A DNA stretch of 64,000 nucleotides from Rummeliibacillus sp. POC4 (GCF_003576525.1 NZ_QWUA01000007.1:60911-124910); one strand, 5' to 3'; counted from the stretch's first letter, positions 18,994-29,243 are shown. Numbers and translations: made by a program. Notes: a model not told the origin generated them from the sequence alone.

Positions 18994-19021
18994 ATTATAC
19001 AAAATTAAGCATATTTTTCAA
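18994..19021 (-). promoter_or_regulatory. Sigma-A promoter for the xre-potABCD operon
   Basis: On the minus strand TTGAAA (19021-19016), a 16-nt spacer and TATAAT (18999-18994) form a good sigma-A promoter about 120 nt before the regulator start. The candidate operators lie downstream of it. Confidence 0.55.
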
Positions 19022-19241
19022 CCTTTTTTGTAAAAATAAATATATTTTATTTATTAAGAGAAGAAGAAATTTTATATTTCAAAAGTGATAATAATAAATA
19101 AGATGTTTTGTAGTAATTTATATAGTTACATAGGATTATATTTATTATTAAATTTTTGAGTATAATTACCTTTTCGTTTTACTAAATAAGTGAATATAGT
19201 ATAATGTTACAGTGTCGAATATAGTCAAAAGGAGTCGTAAT

Positions 19242-20920
19242 ATGAAAAAAACAATAGCTAAAAAGATGTGGGTTGGTTTTTCATCCATTTTAATCTTATT
19301 AATAGTAATTTCTACTCTATCTATTCAACCTTTGATCTCACAGGCAGATATGAAGCTGTTTTAGATAATGATGTTGAGCGCATTAACTATGTAGAAGATA
19401 TTGTTGTCATTCAAAAAGATATGGCAACTGCAATCTTGGAATATGTAATGTTTGGTAAAGACGAGGCTGTAGCCAATTTTCAGGCTCAAATTGAGAAAGG
19501 GTCAGCTTCCGCAAAAGCATTGATTAAGAGTTCCAAGGATAAGGAATCCAAAAAACTATTAGCAGATCTTAGAACGCAAAGTCAATTATTATTTGAATCT
19601 AACAACAAAGTTATCGAACTAAAGAAAGCGGGAAAAGATTACAGTCAATATTCAGCTCAATCGTATAAATTAAATGGGGAAGTTTTAAAAATCTTAGCAG
19701 ATTTAAAAAAAGTCCAAGAAAATCATATGGCAGATACGAGAACTGAGTTACAAAAATATCAAAATACAGCTAATATAATTGTCATTGTATTAACCATCAT
19801 CAGTTTATTAGTTGGTATTGTTATTTCATATTTAATAAGTAAAAGTATTTCAAAACCTGTACATAAAATCACAAATGGATTGGAAGAAATCGCAAACGGT
19901 AATTTAGCTGTTGAACCGATTAAAGTAAACAATAAAGATGAAATAGGTGTAATGGCCTCTACTTTTAATCGCATGTCGAAGGATTTAAGAGGTATTGTTT
20001 CGAATGTACGTGATACTTCTTTGCAAGTTGCTGCGAATGCAGAAGAATTATCTGCAAGCTCACAAGAAAGTTTAGCATCTACACAAATGGTTGCAAAATC
20101 AGCAGAGGAACAAATGGCAGCTAGTGAACAACAGGTTAAACATATAACTAGTTCTGTAAATTCTATGTTAGAAATGCAACAAAGCGTCGATCAAATTGCT
20201 AGTCATAATACAGAAATGCTTCAAGCAACAAATGGTGTAAATCGTTTAGTCGATCAAGGTTCTTCAGTTGTTTCAGATGTAGCTACTCAAATGGATACCA
20301 TCCATAGTACATTCCAAGAAACAACAGAAATTATGCAAATGATGGCTAAGCATTCTGATGACATTCAATCTATTACAAATTTAATAACAGATATCTCAGA
20401 ACAAACTAATTTACTTGCGCTAAATGCAGCAATAGAAGCAGCTAGAGCTGGAGAATATGGTAAAGGTTTTGCTGTAGTAGCTGAAGAAGTAAGAAATCTC
20501 GCTGAACAATCTAAAAATTCAGCATCTGAAATTGAATCAATGGTTCAATTAATCCAAAATGCTTCTGCCAATGCAGTAAAAGCGATTACTACTGGTGGAG
20601 AAAAAGTAAAAGAGGGACTTAATAAAACTCACGAATCACTAAGTGTTTTCAATGAAATTGAGACAGGCGTTCAAGGCGTTGTTGAAAAAGTTGAATTTGT
20701 TTCTGTTGCAATCAAAAAAATCCAAGATGAAACAGAACGAGTAACTAATGGAGCAAAACAAGTTCAAGAATTGGCATCTTCAGTTGCTGATGGTGCAAAT
20801 GACACAAGTGCTGCTACTGAAGAACAACTTGCTTCAAATGAAGAAATTAGCAAAAATGCACAAGAGTTAGCTAACCTATCCGAAGAACTTCAAAATAAAG
20901 TGGTACGATTTAAACTATAA
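19242..20920 (+). pseudogene. Methyl-accepting chemotaxis protein with a 5' frameshift
   Basis: ATG 19242 has an AAAAGGAG ribosome site and encodes a typical MCP start with TM1 ([18 protein letters not shown]), but this frame stops after about 40 codons. The remaining protein continues in the frame that is one base earlier, from about 19330 to 20920. It has a 4HB-type sensor ([19 protein letters not shown]), TM2 near 19770-19840, a HAMP domain ([15 protein letters not shown]) and the signalling tip [19 protein letters not shown]. One missing base between about 19290 and 19330 would restore a 559-aa receptor. A GTG at 19268 opens the downstream frame but has no ribosome site and would encode no proper TM1. 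It may be a sequencing error or a recent inactivation. Confidence 0.8.
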
Positions 20921-20949
20921 TATTAGTAAAATAGCATCTTAAAAAAGAG

Positions 20950-20990
20950 GGGCTTTCCTATAAAAATCTTATAGGAAAGTCCTTCTTTTT
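20950..20990 (+). terminator. Terminator after the MCP gene
   Basis: A 14-bp stem (20950-20963 with 20969-20982, one G-U pair) with a 5-nt loop is followed by a T-rich tract. Confidence 0.85.
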
Positions 20991-21112
20991 GTAAAAAATA
21001 TAAGCTATAAAGTACTGCTCTAGCGATTATCCAATCATTACTTTCACGTTTCGTTACTATGGATGTGTCTTAAAGGGCTTTTCAGAAATAGCTTTTTGTT
21101 TAAATAAAAAGA

Positions 21113-21784
21113 TTAAAATTCTAATACTCGTTTCACATCAATTAAATATGAATTACTTACAGGAAGCTCTGTACCATTTTTCATGCTAATGATTAAGTTC
21201 GATGAAAAATCACGTGTTATTCGATCAATAGAGTGGATGTTAATAATATAGGAACGATGGATTCTTAAAAAGAAGTCTGGTAATCTTCTCGATAGTTCTT
21301 TTAAGGTAAAATTGATTTTGTATTGTTCATCATCAACATAAAACCAAGTTTTTTTATTTAGACTTTCAAAGTGAGATATTTGTTCAATGGAGATTGGTAC
21401 CCATTGATCTTGCTGTTTTCCTGTCACGAATCGTAAAGGTTTACCTTTAGCCTCTGGGTGTTCAGGGGAAAGAATAATGATTAAAGCAGCAGGTTTCCCT
21501 AAGAAATTTATAGGATAACCAATACCGTAGTATGCAGTACCAAGAAGTTCCTCATCTATAATAGCTTCTACTTTCCTTCGCTTATTAATCACTTGATCTG
21601 CAATACTTCCTCTTTTAATCTTTTTCCCGTTATCTAATAGAATGTCATGTGTACCAGCAGCGTAATAAACATAGGTCTCCTCAACTGCAATTGCAATTGA
21701 AGCATCTTCTGGAAGCCAATCTTTTAATAAAGAACAGTACTGATTTGCTGCTATCTTAATAGAAATTTCTGTTTCCTGTACCAT
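21113..21784 (-). CDS. LytTR-family transcriptional regulator divergent from aceA
   Basis: A 223-aa protein. The C-terminal third (about 125-222) is a LytTR DNA-binding domain, seen as KELSRRLPDFFLRIHRSYII followed by NIHSIDRITRD and ELPVSNSYLIDVKRVL. The N-terminal 120 residues are not a CheY-type receiver and look like a small sensor domain. The frame is open from 21847, but ATG 21784 has a strong GAGGAGG site 8 nt upstream. It is divergently transcribed from the glyoxylate-bypass genes and may control them; this is inferred from position. Confidence 0.8.
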   Translation of the reverse strand: MVQETEISIKIAANQYCSLLKDWLPEDASIAIAVEETYVYYAAGTHDILLDNGKKIKRGSIADQVINKRRKVEAIIDEELLGTAYYGIGYPINFLGKPAALIIILSPEHPEAKGKPLRFVTGKQQDQWVPISIEQISHFESLNKKTWFYVDDEQYKINFTLKELSRRLPDFFLRIHRSYIINIHSIDRITRDFSSNLIISMKNGTELPVSNSYLIDVKRVLEF

Positions 21785-21861
21785 TTTATCTTCCTCCTCA
21801 TTCATCTTTGAAATACAATCATTTATCTCAAAAAAAGGGGATTTCATCCAAAAATAATAAC

Positions 21862-21935
21862 AAAATACACCTTCTGTTGTATATTAGTTTATAACAACGA
21901 TAGCTGTTATGCAACAAAATATAGGGGTGTATTTT
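21862..21935. promoter_or_regulatory. Inverted repeats between the LytTR gene and aceA
   Basis: A perfect 10-bp inverted repeat, AAAATACACC (21862-21871) and GGTGTATTTT (21926-21935), encloses 54 nt. Inside is a second repeat, ATAACA (21891-21896) with TGTTAT (21905-21910). CTGTT occurs in direct orientation at 21874 and 21904, 30 nt apart, compatible with binding of a LytTR dimer on one helix face. It is a candidate operator region. Confidence 0.45.
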
Positions 21936-21982
21936 ATATAAAGAGCTAGCGTTAAAAAGACAAAGTGGAAGGTGTGGATTAT

Positions 21983-23266
21983 ATGTTAACAAGACAACAA
22001 CAAATTGAGCAACTTGAAAAAAGCTGGAAAAATGAGGAGCGCTGGAATGGTATTGAGCGTCCATATACGGCTGAGGAAGTAGTAAAACTAAGAGGATCAG
22101 TACAAATTCAACATACCTTAGCAGAAAAAGGTGCAAACCGTTTATGGAAATCTTTGCAAGAAGAAGATTTTATCAATGCACTTGGAGCCCTTACGGGAAA
22201 TCAAGCAGTTCAACAAGTTAAAGCAGGTTTAAAAGCAATTTACTTAAGTGGTTGGCAAGTTGCAGCTGATGCAAACCTTTCTGGTCAAATGTATCCAGAC
22301 CAATCTTTATATCCTGCAAACTCTGTTCCACAAGTAGTAAAACGTATCAATCAAGCACTACAACGTGCAGATCAAATTGATTATGCAGAAGGTCGTAAAG
22401 ACGAGTTTGACTGGTTTGCTCCAATCGTAGCAGATGCAGAAGCAGGATTTGGTGGCCCGTTAAATGTCTTTGAATTAATCAAAGGAATGATCGAAGCTGG
22501 TGCAGCAGGAGTTCACCTTGAGGACCAATTAGCATCTGAGAAAAAATGTGGTCACTTAGGTGGAAAAGTGTTATTACCAACACAAAATGCAATCCGTAAC
22601 CTAATTGCTGCTCGTTTAGCAGCAGATGTATCAGGTGTTCCTACTATTTTAATCGCTCGTACTGATGCGGATGCAGCAGACATGGTTACAAGTGATATTG
22701 ACCCTCGTGATGCAGAATTTATCACAGGCGAAAGAACACCAGAAGGATTCTTCCGTACAAAACCTGGTATCGATCAAGCAATTGCTCGTGGTTTAGCTTA
22801 TGCACCATATGCAGATCTTGTTTGGTGTGAAACATCTAAACCCGATTTAAAAGAAGCAAAACAATTTGCTGATGCGATTCATGAGAAATTCCCAGGCAAG
22901 CTATTAGCTTATAACTGTTCTCCATCGTTCAACTGGAAAGCAAATCTTGATGATGAAACGATTGCACAATACCAAATTGAACTAGGAAAAATGGGATACA
23001 AATTCCAATTTGTAACACTAGCAGGTTTCCATGCATTAAATCATAGTATGTTCAAATTAGCTCATGACTATAAAGATAATGGAATGGCTGCATACTCTAA
23101 ATTACAACAAGAAGAATTTGCAAGTGAAGAAAAGGGTTATACAGCAACTAAACACCAACGTGAAGTAGGTACTGGATACTTTGATGAAGTATCACAAGTG
23201 ATTTCAGGTGGTACGTCTTCAACTACAGCTATGAAAGGTTCAACTGAAACTGCACAGTTTGCTTAA
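21983..23266 (+). CDS. aceA: Isocitrate lyase
   Basis: A 427-aa enzyme that cleaves isocitrate to glyoxylate and succinate, the first step of the glyoxylate bypass. Family motifs are [20 protein letters not shown] near residue 30, [20 protein letters not shown] near 87, and the catalytic [11 protein letters not shown] near 185 with its active-site Cys. The frame is open from GTG 21965, but ATG 21983 has AAGGTG 8 nt upstream and matches family N-termini. Malate synthase follows on the same strand. Confidence 0.97.
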   Translation: MLTRQQQIEQLEKSWKNEERWNGIERPYTAEEVVKLRGSVQIQHTLAEKGANRLWKSLQEEDFINALGALTGNQAVQQVKAGLKAIYLSGWQVAADANLSGQMYPDQSLYPANSVPQVVKRINQALQRADQIDYAEGRKDEFDWFAPIVADAEAGFGGPLNVFELIKGMIEAGAAGVHLEDQLASEKKCGHLGGKVLLPTQNAIRNLIAARLAADVSGVPTILIARTDADAADMVTSDIDPRDAEFITGERTPEGFFRTKPGIDQAIARGLAYAPYADLVWCETSKPDLKEAKQFADAIHEKFPGKLLAYNCSPSFNWKANLDDETIAQYQIELGKMGYKFQFVTLAGFHALNHSMFKLAHDYKDNGMAAYSKLQQEEFASEEKGYTATKHQREVGTGYFDEVSQVISGGTSSTTAMKGSTETAQFA

Positions 23267-23431
23267 TTGAACCAATTAGTCAAATATGACAACACGACTG
23301 TTTGTTGTACCTTCTATTTATAAAACCTATATTTAAATTGCTTACAATAATTTGAGATATAGATATTCATAGAGTGCTTCAAACAGTCTATCATTGTTTT
23401 TCTAAGTAGCTAATTTGAAAGGATGATTCAT

Positions 23432-25036
23432 TTGGGGATTCAACAAACTACCAAGCCTACTATTGAGATAAAAGGTTCACAAAATGCATCAACAGAAAAA
23501 ATCTTGACACCGGATGCTTTGCAATTTATTGCAACATTACAGTTGCGATTTAATGAAAGAAGAAAAGTATTATTAGAACAAAGGGAAGAACGCCAAAAGC
23601 AATTAGATGAAGGCACTGCTTTAAACTTTTTAGATGAAACGAAGGAAATCCGGGAAAGTGATTGGACAATTGCCACCTTACCTGAAGATTTGCAAGACCG
23701 CCGAGTTGAAATTACTGGTCCAGTTACACGAAAGATGGTTATTAATGCTTTAAATTCAGGAGCTAAAATGTTTATGGCATGTTTCGAAGACGCTACTTCT
23801 CCAACATGGGAAAATATGATTGAAGGTCAAATTAATATGTACGATGCAGTACGTAAAACAATTTCCTTTAGTCAATCATCAAATGGTAAAGAATATCGTT
23901 TGAATGATAAAACTGCAACGTTGTTAGTTCGTCCAAGAGGGTTGCACTTATTGGAAAGAAATGTAGAAATCAATGGTGAGCAAATGTCAGGAAGCCTTTT
24001 TGATTTTGGTTTATATTTCTATCACAATGCAAAAGAATTAATCGAACGTGGATCTGGTCCATATTTTTATTTACCAAAATTAGAAAGTCATTTAGAAGCG
24101 AGATTATGGAATGATGTGTTTGTCTTTGCGCAAGACTATCTTGATATTCCGCAAGGTACGATTAAAGCAACAGTCCTAATTGAAACGATAACGGCGGCAT
24201 TTGAAATGGATGAAATACTATATGAGCTAAAAGATCACTCTGCTGGCTTAAATTGTGGGCGATGGGATTATATATTTAGTTATATTAAGCGACTACGTAA
24301 TCATTCGGATGTTATTTTACCTGATAGAGGCCAAGTAACGATGACATCGCCATTTATGAGAGCGTATACACAATTATGTATCCAAACTTGCCATAAACGT
24401 AATGCACCTGCTATGGGTGGTATGGCTGCACAAATTCCTATCAAGGATGATGCTGTAGCAAATGAGATTGCGTTTGAAAAGGTTCGTGAAGATAAAAGAC
24501 GTGAAGTGACAGATGGACATGATGGAACATGGGTTGCGCATCCTGGCTTAGTACCTGTTGCAATGGAACAATTTGATGAGCATATGAAAACGCCAAATCA
24601 GATTCATCGTAAGCGTGAGGATGTACATGTAACTGCTGAAGATTTATTGGAAGTTCCACAAGGTACGATTACTGAAGATGGATTACGAATCAATTGCAGT
24701 GTTGGTGTGCAATATATTGCTTCTTGGTTGAGAGGTAACGGTGCTGCACCTATCAATAATATGATGGAAGATGCAGCTACAGCTGAAATTTCTCGTACAC
24801 AAGTATGGCAATGGATTAGACATCCTGAGGGTAAATTAGAAAATGGCCAAAAAATTGATGTCGTGTTATTTAAAAAAATACTAAAAGAAGAGCTTCAAAA
24901 AATTGAAGACCAAGTTGGATATGAAAATTATGTAACTGGGCGTTTTGAAGAAGCAGCTGAAATTTTTTCTGAGTTAACAATACAAGATGAATTTGAAGAA
25001 TTTTTAACAATCCCAAGCTACCAACATATTTCTTAA
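23432..25036 (+). CDS. aceB: Malate synthase (type A)
   Basis: A 534-aa enzyme condensing glyoxylate with acetyl-CoA to malate. Visible signatures include [20 protein letters not shown] near residue 90, [34 protein letters not shown] near 250, [15 protein letters not shown] and [14 protein letters not shown] near 365. The ATG at 23423 abuts its only purine-rich site, so TTG 23432 with AAAGGA 8 nt upstream is the likely start. It is 165 nt behind aceA; whether the two share a transcript is open because no strong terminator is seen between them. Confidence 0.95.
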   Translation: MGIQQTTKPTIEIKGSQNASTEKILTPDALQFIATLQLRFNERRKVLLEQREERQKQLDEGTALNFLDETKEIRESDWTIATLPEDLQDRRVEITGPVTRKMVINALNSGAKMFMACFEDATSPTWENMIEGQINMYDAVRKTISFSQSSNGKEYRLNDKTATLLVRPRGLHLLERNVEINGEQMSGSLFDFGLYFYHNAKELIERGSGPYFYLPKLESHLEARLWNDVFVFAQDYLDIPQGTIKATVLIETITAAFEMDEILYELKDHSAGLNCGRWDYIFSYIKRLRNHSDVILPDRGQVTMTSPFMRAYTQLCIQTCHKRNAPAMGGMAAQIPIKDDAVANEIAFEKVREDKRREVTDGHDGTWVAHPGLVPVAMEQFDEHMKTPNQIHRKREDVHVTAEDLLEVPQGTITEDGLRINCSVGVQYIASWLRGNGAAPINNMMEDAATAEISRTQVWQWIRHPEGKLENGQKIDVVLFKKILKEELQKIEDQVGYENYVTGRFEEAAEIFSELTIQDEFEEFLTIPSYQHIS

Positions 25037-25088
25037 AATTCTAAACAGCTTGGTAGCCAAACATTAACTATAATTAGGAGGAGATAGT

Positions 25089-25211
25089 ATGCAAAACGAA
25101 CAAAACGAAAGATTTCCAAAACTTTGTACTGAATGCGGATGTGAAATTGTGGAGCAAGTCGAATCTACATTATATGAATGTGAACGCTGCCTAGGAAGCA
25201 AAGAAGAATAG
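25089..25211 (+). CDS. Small zinc-ribbon protein, YhfH-like
   Basis: A 40-aa protein after a strong AGGAGGAG ribosome site. Two CxxC pairs (CTEC at 13-16 and CERC at 31-34) with a connecting YECERCLG match the short YhfH-type zinc-ribbon proteins common in Bacillales. A clear terminator follows. The function is unknown. Confidence that it is a real gene is high because start, ribosome site and terminator all fit. Confidence 0.75.
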   Translation: MQNEQNERFPKLCTECGCEIVEQVESTLYECERCLGSKEE

Positions 25212-25235
25212 ATTTTCACAAAATATCATGTTGAT

Positions 25236-25284
25236 AAAACACAATGGATGGCCTATTTTCTTGGAGGCGATCTATTGTGTTTTT
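25236..25284 (+). terminator. Terminator after the yhfH-like gene
   Basis: AAAACACAAT (25236-25245) pairs with ATTGTGTTTT (25274-25283). The hairpin extends inward with GAT/ATC and GCCT/AGGC pairs. Confidence 0.8.
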
Positions 25285-25482
25285 ATAATTAAACTATTAA
25301 TTGTTGATAGAAATAAATGCGGACGATAAGAAAGAAAAAATTAGAAATTTCGCCACATTTTATCGGAATTACGAGAAATTATAGGTTGTAATCTTTGCGT
25401 TTAATAGAAGTATTTGTTACATTATCAAATAGATGGTAGACCAAAAAGTTACAGAAATTAAAGATTAATGGAGGGATTTAAG

Positions 25483-26031
25483 ATGGCAGAACGTATGGTA
25501 GCAAAACAAGCACCACGCTTTGAAATGCATGCAGTAATGCCAAACAAAGAATTTGGCAAAGTAAGTCTGGAAGAAAATATGAAAAACGACAAATGGACAG
25601 TACTTTTCTTCTATCCAATGGATTTTACATTTGTTTGCCCAACTGAAATTACTGCAATGTCTGACCGTTTCGACGAATTTGAAGATCTTGATGCAGAAAT
25701 TATCGGTGTATCAACGGACACAATCCACACTCACTTAGCGTGGATTAACAAAGACCGTACTGATAATGGGATTGGTCAATTGAATTATCCTTTAGCAGCT
25801 GACCATAACCAACAAGTAGCAAAAGAATATGGCGTTCTAATTGAAGAAGAAGGCGTAGCGCTACGTGGTCTATTCATCATCAATCCAGAAGGCGAATTAC
25901 AATACCAAGTAGTACATCACAACAATATTGGTCGTGACGTAGACGAAGTTTTACGTGTACTTCAAGCATTACAAACTGGTGGCCTTTGCCCAGCAAACTG
26001 GCACCCAGGTGATGCATTACTAGAAGGTTAA
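25483..26031 (+). CDS. ykuU: 2-Cys peroxiredoxin
   Basis: A 182-aa AhpC/TSA-family peroxidase that reduces peroxides through a peroxidatic Cys in DFTFVCPTE near residue 52, with a resolving Cys in GGLCPANW near 171. The sequence is close to B. subtilis YkuU as I recall it. The frame is open from 25468, but ATG 25483 follows GGAGGGAT at the right distance. Its neighbour ykuV encodes a thioredoxin-like protein that may reduce it, as in B. subtilis gene order. A terminator separates the two genes. Confidence 0.95.
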   Translation: MAERMVAKQAPRFEMHAVMPNKEFGKVSLEENMKNDKWTVLFFYPMDFTFVCPTEITAMSDRFDEFEDLDAEIIGVSTDTIHTHLAWINKDRTDNGIGQLNYPLAADHNQQVAKEYGVLIEEEGVALRGLFIINPEGELQYQVVHHNNIGRDVDEVLRVLQALQTGGLCPANWHPGDALLEG

Positions 26032-26052
26032 TCCTGATAGTTCTTAATTCTA

Positions 26053-26080
26053 GGGCCTAACATGAGTTAGGTCCTTTTTT
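26053..26080 (+). terminator. Terminator after ykuU
   Basis: GGGCCTAAC (26053-26061) pairs with GTTAGGTCC (26066-26074), with a 4-nt loop and a following T6 run. Confidence 0.85.
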
Positions 26081-26132
26081 AAAAAAGTATATTGAAAAAA
26101 CATACTTAATGAAAATTATGAGGTGAAATAGT

Positions 26133-26584
26133 ATGAAATTACGTTCTGAAATGCCTGAATTAGTAGGTGAAGTAGCTTGGTTAAATGGTCAAGTTTCAAA
26201 AGCTGATTTAGTTGGTGAAAAACCAACATTAATCCACTTCTGGTCAATAAGTTGTCATTTATGTAAAGAAGCTATGCCAGAAGTAAATAACTTCCGCGAT
26301 AAATATAAAGATGAGTTAAATGTAGTGGCAGTTCATATACCACGTTCTGAAAAAGACTTGGATCTGGATGAAATTAAAGTTATTGCTGAAAACCATGGTA
26401 TTACTCAACCAATCTTTGTGATAGTGAGTTGAAACTTACAGATGTATTTGAAAATCAATATGTACCTGCATATTATGTTTTTGATAAAGACGGCAAACTT
26501 CGTCATTTCCAAGCAGGTGGTAGCGGCATGAAAATGCTTGAAAAACGTGTTAATCGGGTGCTTGATGAAGTAAGAAATGCATAA
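26133..26584 (+). pseudogene. ykuV: Thiol-disulfide oxidoreductase YkuV, interrupted by a one-base deletion
   Basis: The first 95 codons match the thioredoxin-fold protein YkuV: MPELVGEVAWLNGQ, then FWSISCHLCKEAMP with the redox CHLC pair near residue 41. After TQPIFV the sequence reads GTGATAG where GTGGATAG would keep the frame (near 26418-26421), and the apparent protein ends at 26432. The expected remainder, VPAYYVFDKDGKL and AGGSGMKMLEKRVNRVL, is intact in the next frame to TAA 26584. The restored protein would be 150 aa, close to the usual 148. It is most simply read as a functional gene with a missing G in the assembly, but true inactivation is possible. Confidence 0.88.
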
Positions 26585-26601
26585 TTTAAATCAATTTAAA
26601 T

Positions 26602-26635
26602 AAAAGGTTGCCTTTGTATAGGGTAGCCTTTTTTT
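26602..26635 (+). terminator. Terminator after ykuV
   Basis: AAAGGTTGCC pairs with GGGTAGCCTTT (two wobble pairs), followed by T7. Confidence 0.75.
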
Positions 26636-26721
26636 AATCTTGAAAGCGAAACTTGAAATTGTTTGGTAAAATAGATTGAGATACAGCTTGGAGATGTGCT
26701 ACAGAAATCGGAGGTATAAGC

Positions 26722-27381
26722 ATGAAAAAGGAATTTGTTGTCATCGGTTTAGGGAGATTTGGAGGTAGTATAGTCAATGAACTTGTCCATCAAGGTGCAG
26801 AAGTCATGGCTATCGATAAACACCCTGAACGAGTCGATGAATTTGCAGCAATAGCTACACAAGCCGTTGTAGCAGATACAACAGATGAATCTGTTTTAAA
26901 ATCTTTAGGAATCCGCAATTTTGAACATGTTATTGTAGCAATTGGTGATGATATTCAATCAAGTATTTTAACGACGTTAATGTTAAAAGAAATAGGTGTA
27001 CAAAAAATAACTGTTAAGGCTCAGAATGATTACCATGAAAAAGTACTTCGGAAAATAGGCGCTGATCACGTAGTGCACCCAGAACGGGATATGGGGATTC
27101 GGATTGCTAACAATATGATGTCTAATAATGTACTCGATTATTTAGAATTATCAGATGAGCATTCTATCATGGAGATCAAAGTAAACAATCAACTTGAAGG
27201 ACATACGATTATAGGACTAGATATTCGTGCACGATATGGTATTAATATTGTTGCTATTAAACGAGAAACCGATATTATTGTATCACCTCAAGCTGATGAA
27301 GTTATTCATGAAGGCGATATACTAATTGTTATTGGTGCAGATGCAGATATTAGTCGCTTTGAGAAGAAAATGCTTAACTAA
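26722..27381 (+). CDS. ktrC: Potassium uptake regulatory subunit (RCK domain)
   Basis: A 219-aa cytoplasmic protein with an N-terminal RCK/TrkA-N Rossmann domain (VIGLGRFGGSIVNEL near residue 6, then MAIDKHPERV) and a C-terminal RCK_C domain with IVSPQADEVIHEGDILIVIG. It gates a KtrB/KtrD-type K+ channel and in this family binds nucleotide and c-di-AMP. It is convergent with rnjA, the same arrangement as ktrC (ykqB) and rnjA (ykqC) in B. subtilis. No membrane subunit gene is next to it. Confidence 0.93.
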   Translation: MKKEFVVIGLGRFGGSIVNELVHQGAEVMAIDKHPERVDEFAAIATQAVVADTTDESVLKSLGIRNFEHVIVAIGDDIQSSILTTLMLKEIGVQKITVKAQNDYHEKVLRKIGADHVVHPERDMGIRIANNMMSNNVLDYLELSDEHSIMEIKVNNQLEGHTIIGLDIRARYGINIVAIKRETDIIVSPQADEVIHEGDILIVIGADADISRFEKKMLN

Positions 27382-27405
27382 ACGAATTAATTTTGGAAGC
27401 TAAAA

Positions 27406-27450
27406 GGGATTATCCAATAAGTGAAAAACTTTTGGATAACCCCTTTTTTT
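27406..27450. terminator. Terminator after ktrC
   Basis: GGGATTATCCAA pairs with TTGGATAACCC (one bulged A), followed by T7. The opposite strand also has a T-rich tail, so it may also serve rnjA. Confidence 0.8.
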
Positions 27451-27516
27451 ATAATAAATTTATGAAGTATGCCCCAGCGGTGGGCGAATCAAAATTCCAC
27501 CATCTTTGGTGCAAAG

Positions 27517-27547
27517 GAGTGTCTCTAAATTTTCAGACACTCTTTTT
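27517..27547. terminator. Second hairpin in the ktrC-rnjA gap
   Basis: GAGTGTCT (27517-27524) pairs with AGACACTC (27535-27542), followed by T5. It is a probable back-up terminator between the convergent genes. Confidence 0.6.
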
Positions 27548-27575
27548 CATAGCCTATCATGTAAAGAACTTTCTA

Positions 27576-29243
27576 TTATACTTCCATTATTATTGGCAAA
27601 ATCATTGGACGTCGTTTAGTCTTTTCAAATAAGTATGGTCCTAAAACATCTGTGATTTCACTTTTCAATTCTGACCATTGAGGTGTTTTCTCTTGTAATG
27701 TTTGTTGCAAATGTTTGTTTAGCATTTGTTGTGCTTCATTAATCATCATACCAGACTCTCTCATGTAAACAAATCCACGTGAAATAATATCTGGACCAGC
27801 GACGATTTTTTGTTGTTCCATATCAACACTTACTACTACAATAACAAGGCCTTCTTCTGAAAGGATACGACGATCTCTCAATACGATATTACCTATATCA
27901 CCGATGCCATTCCCATCAATATAGACTGAACCTGAAGGGATACGACCTGCAACATGGCCTTCATCTGAACTTAATGCTAGAACTTCACCATTTTCCATGA
28001 TAAAGATGTTATCTGGATTAACGTCACAATCTTCAGCCAAACCTGCATGCATACGCAACATACGGTATTCACCATGAATTGGCATAAAGAATTTTGGTTT
28101 AATAAGACGTAACATTAACTTTTGCTCTTGTTGAGAACCATGACCAGAAGTATGGATATTATTGAGTGAACCATGAATAACTTCGGCTCCAGCACGATAT
28201 AACAAGTTAATGGTTTTGTTTACACTAATCGTATTTCCTGGAATTGGAGAAGAAGAAAATACGACTGTATCACCAGGTTGAATTTGAATCTGACGATGTG
28301 TACCATTTGCGATTCGAGATAAAGCAGCCATTGGTTCACCTTGACTACCAGTACAAAGAATCATAACTTCGTTAGCTGGTAAACGATTTAATGCTTGTGC
28401 ATCTACAAATGTTTCTTTAGGTGCCGTAATATAGCCTAATTCTCGACCTATTGTAATCGCATTATCCATACTTCTACCGAATACAGCTACTTTACGACCG
28501 TGTTTGGCCGCTGCATCTGTAACCTGTTTTAATCTATGAATATTAGATGCAAATGTTGCAAAAATAATTCTAGATTCTACGTTACGAAGTATTTCATCAA
28601 TACTTTCTCCTACTTTACGTTCAGACATTGTAAACTCTGGACGCTCAGCATTTGTACTATCGGATAATAAGCAAAGAACTCCATCGCGACCAATTTCAGC
28701 CATCTTAGTGAGGTTTGCTGGTTCTCCTACAGGAGTGAAATCAAATTTAAAATCACCTGTGTGAACGATATTACCAGGTGGTGTTTTTACAACGATACCG
28801 AATGCATCTGGAATACTGTGTGTTGTTCTAAAAAAGCTTACAGATGTTTTACGGAATTTAATAACGTCGTCTTCTTTAATTTCAATCAGTTTTGTTTGAC
28901 GGAGTAAGCCATGCTCGTCCAATTTGTTGCGTAACAAGCCGAGTGCTAATTTGCCTCCGTAAACAGGAATGTTAATTTGGCGAAGTAAATAAGGTACACC
29001 ACCAATATGATCCTCATGACCATGAGTAATAAAAAGACCTTTAATTTTATCGACATTACGTACTAGATAAGTATAATCAGGTATGACATAGTCGATACCA
29101 AGAAGATCATCTTCGGGGAATTTAATACCCGCATCTATTAAGATAATCTCATCTTGGAATTGAACTGCATAAGTATTTTTACCGATTTCGCCCAGTCCGC
29201 CGAGTGCGAAAACTGCAGTTTGGTCATTTTTGACAAACTTCAT
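27576..29243 (-). CDS. rnjA: Ribonuclease J1
   Basis: A 555-aa metallo-beta-lactamase/beta-CASP ribonuclease with 5'-exo and endonuclease activity, central to mRNA turnover. The metal-binding motif [15 protein letters not shown] lies near residue 72, [12 protein letters not shown] near 163, [13 protein letters not shown] near 192 and the C-terminal PIHGEYRML near 368. The frame extends to 29276, but ATG 29243 ([10 protein letters not shown]) matches RNase J1 N-termini and starts 4 nt after the rpoY stop. It forms the conserved rpoY-rnjA operon. Confidence 0.97.
   Translation of the reverse strand: MKFVKNDQTAVFALGGLGEIGKNTYAVQFQDEIILIDAGIKFPEDDLLGIDYVIPDYTYLVRNVDKIKGLFITHGHEDHIGGVPYLLRQINIPVYGGKLALGLLRNKLDEHGLLRQTKLIEIKEDDVIKFRKTSVSFFRTTHSIPDAFGIVVKTPPGNIVHTGDFKFDFTPVGEPANLTKMAEIGRDGVLCLLSDSTNAERPEFTMSERKVGESIDEILRNVESRIIFATFASNIHRLKQVTDAAAKHGRKVAVFGRSMDNAITIGRELGYITAPKETFVDAQALNRLPANEVMILCTGSQGEPMAALSRIANGTHRQIQIQPGDTVVFSSSPIPGNTISVNKTINLLYRAGAEVIHGSLNNIHTSGHGSQQEQKLMLRLIKPKFFMPIHGEYRMLRMHAGLAEDCDVNPDNIFIMENGEVLALSSDEGHVAGRIPSGSVYIDGNGIGDIGNIVLRDRRILSEEGLVIVVVSVDMEQQKIVAGPDIISRGFVYMRESGMMINEAQQMLNKHLQQTLQEKTPQWSELKSEITDVLGPYLFEKTKRRPMILPIIMEV

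Larger units (their letters stand above)
18872..19241. other. 370-nt divergent intergenic region between the pot operon and the MCP gene
   Basis: This very AT-rich stretch holds the minus-strand pot promoter and its operator-like repeats. On the plus strand a candidate sigma-A promoter for the chemoreceptor gene is TTTACT at 19178-19183, 16 nt, then TATAAT at 19200-19205. No ORF or structured RNA was recognised in the rest. Confidence 0.5.

Noticed and set aside
26640..26656. CcpA cre-like sequence before ktrC (TTGAAAGCGAAACTT)
   Set aside because: It matches only one half of the cre consensus, and the expected final C is missing; one weak match is not enough.
27393..27632. Plus-strand frame of 79 codons in the ktrC-rnjA gap
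   Set aside because: It runs through two terminator hairpins and into rnjA antisense, and has no proper start.
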